DNA of 64,000 bases from Oasisia sp. SBJ-2009 (Eukaryota > Annelida > Polychaeta > Sabellida > Siboglinidae). Each line of letters begins with the position of its first letter. Position 1 is the stretch's first letter. The stretch is taken from positions 38,834,641-38,898,640 of the forward strand of contig OZ024857.1 of the NCBI GenBank assembly GCA_964017155.1, given 5' to 3'. This document shows, piece by piece, positions 27,101 through 64,000 of the stretch. The notes below the pieces were generated by a model, which saw only the letters and a list, made by a program, of their open reading frames with translations, was not told where the DNA came from and did no database searches. The translations under genes and the position numbers were made by a program.

Positions 27101-29218
27101 ATTTACCCCGGTGACTTCACCCTCGTTGTCCTCGGACTGCTGAAGCAATCAGCGGGTAGGAGCAGCCCCCACGGGGGTGCAGGAGGGGTCGCTATAACAA
27201 CAGATAAAAGGTTACAACTTGTGATTTCATTACACTGTATTTGTTGACTTGTAGATTTTCCATTCGTTCCCCTATAAGGCTGGACATAGTAGTGCGATTG
27301 GAATGTAAACTGATTAAATATACTACACCATATGGGTTGAACTATAAATTTCTTTTGTGTGTCTTCTTGTTCAAAATGTAAACGTTTATCCTGCGTATTT
27401 TTACACAACGTTCAATCTATTGAAAATGCACTGCTTAGAAGTTGTCCCGTAAGCAAACGAAATGCAGTTGTTCTGGCAAACTTCATAGTTAGAATTACCT
27501 AGCTGAACAGACAGCATCTCTTTATATGTTGCTACATGTATAGAAGATAAACTATGATTATAAAAATACAACATACGTGTTATATTGTATCCAACACATG
27601 ACGTCTGGCGTTAGACCAAGGAAGATGACCAGCAACAAAACGAATAAAAACGACGAATACAAACTTTAAAACAAAAAGTAAATACTAACAAGATGACCAA
27701 AGCCTGGTATACTTTCTTACCGAAGGAACTAAAAAAATGCCGATTGCTTACAACAAATTACGATATTGCGCTGTCACTGTCACTGTCACCGACCACCTGC
27801 CTCCAGGGAGAGGGTGACACCACACGCCGTCACCCTGTCAACAGCTGTCCCTAGCCGGGCCGCAGGAATGCTGGACGGATTCCAAGGTGAACGTGTCATC
27901 TGGCGGATCGTTCCGTCGCGTTGTCATTCTCCGTCGTTGGTGAGATGGTGAACGAGACCGCGTTGTCACTCACCGGGAAGCCACGTGCGGCGTCTGTGTC
28001 GGTTGTATCGGAGACGTCTCCGAGACGTGTGTGTCGAGGTAACCTTTGGGTAACCTTACAATGCCGCTTAACGCGCGATTAACTATAGATAAAAAGGCAA
28101 CCCAGGAGTTCACTCGGGACGTGTGACAAAGGCTACATCGATTACAACAGTCAACCTACTACAACGCAACCCAAGTTACGTTATAAATCGCTATCAGATC
28201 AAAGGAACATAACACACTATGCATGCTGATGTACTGCGGAGTGAGGTCGTGCGCCGTCTATAAGGCGTTATTAAAGAAGGCGCATGCGTCGTCAACATCA
28301 GTTATCGTGAAAACGCGTGTCGACTTTCAGCTGACTATGTATACTAAATATCTACATTTCTCTAAGCATTGTCTGTCGATCACAGATCCTCTATCGCAAG
28401 CAGAACGAAAACCAAATAGAATTGGTCAACTAACGTTCCGGTTGGTATCATGCGAATGCTGCTATTGTGTTGTTCTTTACGGTACATACTGTAGGAAGGG
28501 TTCTACAATTCATAGAAACGTTGACACTGTCTCGATAATTGTCACCAGGCATTTTAAACCACAGTGAGTCACGATTTCTTTGAAAAGCAGTCAGCGACTT
28601 GACGTTCCACAGCGGAGACAAACCTGGCTGCGCGTGGCTCAGAAAATAGTCCGTAGACACCGCACAATCGCGACCCCCCGTGTTGAGTGGTCGTAAATGT
28701 CGCACCGGTGGACACGGGTGCACCAACTGTCAACTCGGTTGTGTTGTTTTAATTCATGTTCTTGTGTATTGCGACTTAGTGACTGTTTTCTTATTAATCC
28801 TGTAAGGTTTGTATGTATTTGTAACGCGCCATGGGAAGGCTGCGACTCATTACCAGAATATATTACTCAAGATACAGCTGTAACTTATACTACCAATATA
28901 CATTTGTCTTGGCTGTCGTGAAGTTGTCGGTGCGTTTGTTGATTCTGATCACAAGAATAGCCTATTTGCCTGTTTAATAACTGCACAGATTTAGCATCAT
29001 TCGAACTATGCATAAACTGTAGGGTCTAAAATAAAAGACCGTCTCAGGGAGGCCTACACGCAGTGTGTCGTATTTGCAACCATACTTGCCAATTTCGTGT
29101 GACATTAAGTAATTTTGATCAAAGAGTTATCACACAGCCTTGAATTCTGGGAATCTCACCCACGTACGAAGATGCCATGCATTTATTGTACATGCAACCA
29201 AATTCGGGCTGATATAAC
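21171..29218. other. Intergenic, nothing recognised
   Basis: CpG-rich with local peaks near 22.85-23.1 and 27.75-28.05 kb. There is a poly-C run near 26958. No gene recognised in 8 kb. Confidence 0.5.
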
Positions 29219-29590
29219 ATGTTGTGTTGTGTTGTGTTGTGTTGTGTTGTGTTGTGCTGTGCTGTGCTGTGCTGTGCTGTGCTGTGCTGTGCTGTGCTGT
29301 GCTGTGCTGTGCTGTGATGTGATGTGATGTGATGTGATGTGATGTGATGTGATGTGATGTGATGTGATGTGAAGTGATGTGATGTGATGTGATGTGATGT
29401 GATGTGATGTGATGTGATGTGATGTGATGTGATGTGATGTGATGTGATGTGATGTGATGTGATGTGATGTGATGTGATGTGATGTGATGTGATGTGATGT
29501 GATGTGATGTGATGTGATGTGATGTGATGTGATGTGATGTGATGTGATGTGATGTGATGTGATGTGATGTGATGTGATGTGATGTGATGC
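29219..29590 (+). repeat. Three-block pentanucleotide array: GTTGT, GCTGT, GATGT
   Basis: GTTGT x7 (29221-29255), GCTGT x12 (29256-29315), GATGT x55 (29316-29590, with one GAAGT at 29371 and a final GATGC). All blocks share one register and differ only at the second base. Confidence 0.98.
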
Positions 29591-31243
29591 GTGGGCAATT
29601 CCATAAGACCAGACACCGCCCAACATAACATAATTTCCCATGGAGAAAGCGACCGGGTTATCTTGTTCGGCCAACTACGAGACGACAAGACGCGTTCACA
29701 AACGACCCTCGTACTCCGGCTGGGTTTTAACGAGTCAAAGCACCACCATCTCCGTGTCCGTCGACAGTGCGACGACTGCCGCGTGCAGACCAGTCCGCAT
29801 TCCAAGAGCAATTCGCGACACGCCGATTGCATAAGGCGTCGCAACGCTCACTCGCCTCGCATCAGTTATCCGTCGGGCACCGATCCAATGTACACACGGG
29901 AACGCGGCAATGGAATGTGCAAATAAAGCTGCCAATGAAGCCGAGTTCACACGTATGCCGCAGATATTCACGTCCGTCGAAATTAAGTCGCAGTCAATAG
30001 TTGCAAGTCGCTTGATGCGGTCGGAACGTAGGTCAATAGTGAACCATTAAGAGACGCCAAGCACACAAGGTTACGTCTGTACCAAATCCCTGTCAAATGT
30101 ACCAGGAGATGTAAAATAAAACGATCCCACATCGTGTCTAAATGTTGACCAACAGAGCTAGCAAATCCTTCGTGATCCTCCATGATCCTTTGCGGGTCAG
30201 GTTGAAGTCATCCGGCTCGTTTTGCCAATTTCAATCTACTTACAGTTTCTTTTCAAGTTCATTTTCAAGTGTTTCGTCGTGCCAATTTGTTCTATTTCCT
30301 ATTTCCTCATTTTTGTGTGCATTATATATTCTTATGACCCAGTTATGTCCTGGTGATTTCCGCACAGTGAAATTTATGAAATGAGGTTGTGTCCGTAACA
30401 CCGCCTGTTGAACAATCCTATTGTTTGCGTGCTGATTTGCCACAGTACGTTCCTATAACTGTTTTAGTTACGTCAATGTAAGTAACTAACAACGTAGGTG
30501 CTAAGATAAACGTATGCCTAATCGTGACAAATCGCAACAATACAAAATATAGGGCCAGTGTAGTTTCTATTGACGCTTGTAACGTTGTTTGGTGCGCAAA
30601 CAAGGAATGGCAATGCAAATAGTGACCTAAGTTGGGGTGCGACTTTTACATACGGAACATTGGTTAGACGCCAGTTGCTATAATTGCGTTAGTTGGCACA
30701 TGGCATGCGGCTTTTTTCTTCATAGACATGGCTCGGTTATTTGGAAGTGACAACTCTAATTGTATAATAAGCACGCTATGTAGGGTCCTACATACACTAT
30801 GTGTGCCAAAGAATATATAGACCCATGTGTAACTGGAGTATCATTGCCGCGCCACAGTCGTGTTCTGTTTAAGTTTCATCTTTGTATTAATGTGTCTGTA
30901 AGTCGTGACTAATTACAACTGACCATGGAAACCAAAGGAACAGCTTCTTAAACAGTGGTTGGTTACAATATGGCGTCAGTACGACTTCCGGTGACTATTC
31001 CAGGGGCGTGGTTTGTTTACTAGCGCACGCACGATGTGGGCGGTTTAAGTGTTTCGGAATATCACATGTTTATCCGGGCAAATGTTTATCCGGGCAACTT
31101 CGTGTGGTTGCCTTGGTTCGTTAACAACGACAGTATCGTAGATATGACATGGGCTATGTTTGAATTTGAGGTGAATTTACTAGCAGACAAACGAGCTCAG
31201 TGTACGCAGACTAGCACCCTCTAGTTTACAGGTAAAGAAATGG
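29591..31243. other. Intergenic, nothing recognised
   Basis: No feature apart from an 18-bp tandem doublet (tttatccgggcaa) near 31070-31100. Confidence 0.5.
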
Positions 31244-31300
31244 CAGGTTGTGTGTGTGTGCGTGCGTGCGTGCGTGCGTGCGTGGGTGGCTGTGCGCGCG
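31244..31300 (+). repeat. (TG)n/(CGTG)n microsatellite
   Basis: TG then TGCG units with further imperfect copies to about 31356. Confidence 0.9.
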
Positions 31301-31884
31301 TGGGTGCGCGCGTGTAGGCCTACCCGTACGTGTGTGTTCGCGGGCGTTCTTGTGTACGTGTGTGCATCCATGCTTTGCGGAGTAGGACCACAATAGAACA
31401 TTTGATAGGCCCATTTCCCAAACACAAGACGGCATGTTGTTTTGTGGGCGACGTACGTGCTTGCGTTTTATAAATATCCGTAGACCGCCATATGGATTAC
31501 AGCATGACAATCCCCATATGTGCCTTAATGGTCTCGAGAATTAAAGAGTTCCCAAGAATCGCACAGAATGACAAGTAGTTCTAAAATAACAAGTAAACGT
31601 GTAAACGGAGATGTTAAATATAGCATAGATACACAATTCCTTCACATAAAACACCTCGTTGGGGATAGATTTTAACACAAACCCGTGCACACAATAATGT
31701 CGATTACAAACACATGAATTTGTAGATGTTCCAAAAGTCTTATTTGGTCTTTGCAACAATTTAGCAATAATTAAATGGACCAACGGTGGTTAGACCATAG
31801 ACCTTCTATATACTCCTGAAAGTTAATTGATATGGCAATTTTTAGTCACTTTAGTCACTTTTATGAAAAGTTACGTCTGTGAGG

Positions 31885-31886
<2 letters not shown>

Positions 31887-31935
<49 letters not shown>

Positions 31936-31975
31936 TGCGTGCGCGTGTGTGTGTGTGTGTGCGCGCGTGCATATG
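31887..31975 (+). repeat. (GT)n/(GCGT)n microsatellite
   Basis: GT run, then GCGT units, then GT again. Confidence 0.95.
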
Positions 31976-32122
31976 TGCATTAATTATTCTTTTAAATCAA
32001 TGACAATGATTGGAGTTGAAGCAATTATTGACATGAGTTATTTTGAGATGATCCCTGTTGATCTCCTTCGTTTAACTCTCCGCGTTCTCTCAGTCACAGA
32101 CTCTGTCGCCGGCGCCCACACT

Positions 32123-32277
32123 CGGTAGGACTTCGGTACACACGCTTCATTCCAGGAATTGACTTTAAAAAGAAACTTTATTATAGAGGGCCGAATATAA
32201 ATCCATGATCACTCTGACGATTGAGATTATCCGTGGGACATTTCTATGCGTCCCTTATATAACTGAGTCCTACCGAT
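32123..32277 (-). mobile_element. Short inverted-repeat or LTR-like element (uncertain)
   Basis: tcggtaggactt at the left and agtcctaccga at the right are inverted repeats. Read on the minus strand the segment has a TATA-like tatataaggga followed about 80 bp later by aataaag, and beyond its end gtgggcgccggcgac, which recalls a primer-binding site. These fit a small LTR or a MITE. No flanking duplication was found. Confidence 0.25.
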
Positions 32278-32737
32278 AAAAAACGGACGTGCAGCCCCTA
32301 CGTCGACAACGCGGATGTTTAGACCCCAAAAGGCAGGCCTCTAAATAAAGCAAACACGTCCGGTGGATTATTCAGCTGTGAGCACTCTTCTCTCGCCAGC
32401 CCCGACCCGCAGATCCACCCAGCCACACGCCACGTCCCTCTCTTACTGATGGGAATGCCCCGAAGCACCACTTTCATGTTGTCTGCTTCGCGGTGGTTTT
32501 AATCTCCTACGACTTCTCACACGTCCTCTTGTGGTTTTAAGACGTTTCTGCCCGTGTTCCCGGCTCCCACATCTTCCTTGCTGCCAGTTGTATATTGGTT
32601 CGCGTGTATCTCGGTCGAGTCCAAAGTTTGTCAAGGCCTTTTTAAAGTGATCGGAAACACCATTTGCTATCTCTGCTAGATGCCAAATTTCTCACAACTG
32701 CCAATAACGTGTTTATCGGTTTATCGTAAGAATTTTG

Positions 32738-32916
<179 letters not shown>

Positions 32917-32959
32917 AGAGTGTTGTGCGGTGCACAATTAACGTGCTTTACTTTTTCAG

Positions 32960-63698
<30,739 letters not shown>

Positions 63699-64000
63699 GT
63701 GAGGCAGCATCATGGTCTTATACTTGAGACCAGAGGGTCTCATACTTTAGATGGTCTCATTCTCATTGTTATGTCTCATACTTAAACCACATGGTCTCAT
63801 ACTTGAATGGTGTAACACTCCAAAAGTGTGAATTCATTTTTAATTACAAAGTCTTATCATTGTTATTATTAAATCAAGTTATGCGCAGATTGTATAAAAT
63901 ATCTATTCTATGACAATTTTACAACAGTAATATGTGCTTTAATTTCTAAATAATTTAAAAACACTATAACGACAACAACTGTACCCGATCTGTTGGTCCC

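Noticed and set aside
29119..29844. 241-codon minus-strand ORF with ITSHH repeats
   Set aside because: Product of a pentamer array, which repeats every 15 nt in any frame and lacks stops.

Overview
The window is eukaryotic genomic DNA. It has spliced exons with GT/AG borders, long introns, many microsatellites, tRNA-derived SINE-like repeats and a decayed non-LTR retrotransposon. The one gene I can support encodes a long (smooth-muscle type) myosin light chain kinase, a MYLK/stretchin-MLCK relative. The repeat types, an endonuclease fragment of a LINE common in molluscs, and a CpG pattern typical of mosaic methylation suggest a lophotrochozoan invertebrate, most likely a mollusc. The phylum is an inference, not something the sequence proves.

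Layout. About 1-32.9 kb (left half) is CpG-rich and I find no convincing protein gene in it. It holds tRNA-like SINE heads (about 2.45, 5.1 and 9.0 kb), a degenerate LINE endonuclease region (5.5-6.6 kb), a TA-expanded relic of a small inverted-repeat element (6.6-7.0 kb), two CpG-dense segments that could be promoters or first exons (7.3-7.7 and 20.6-21.2 kb), and several striking tandem arrays. Two of the arrays are ladders of pentanucleotide variants (11.68-12.04 and 29.22-29.59 kb).

From 32,960 to the right edge lies the 5' and middle part of the MLCK gene on the + strand. I reconstruct 19 exons whose phases all join without a frame break, giving about 1,502 codons inside the window. The order is: a short start exon, a 16-nt microexon, Ig1, Ig2, Ig3, a 550-residue Pro/Ser/Thr/Lys-rich linker in one large exon, Ig4, a short linker, Ig5, two DFRxxL actin-binding motifs, Ig6, Ig7 and one fibronectin III domain. 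The kinase, calmodulin-binding segment and terminal Ig domain expected next are beyond the right edge.

From roughly 33.7 kb rightwards CpG becomes rare, consistent with a methylated gene body that starts just downstream of the first coding exon. Introns are loaded with tandem repeats. Several arrays run directly into a 3' splice site (exons 8, 10, 11 and 17), and a 560-bp TTAA-flanked piggyBac-type element ends 24 bases before exon 18.
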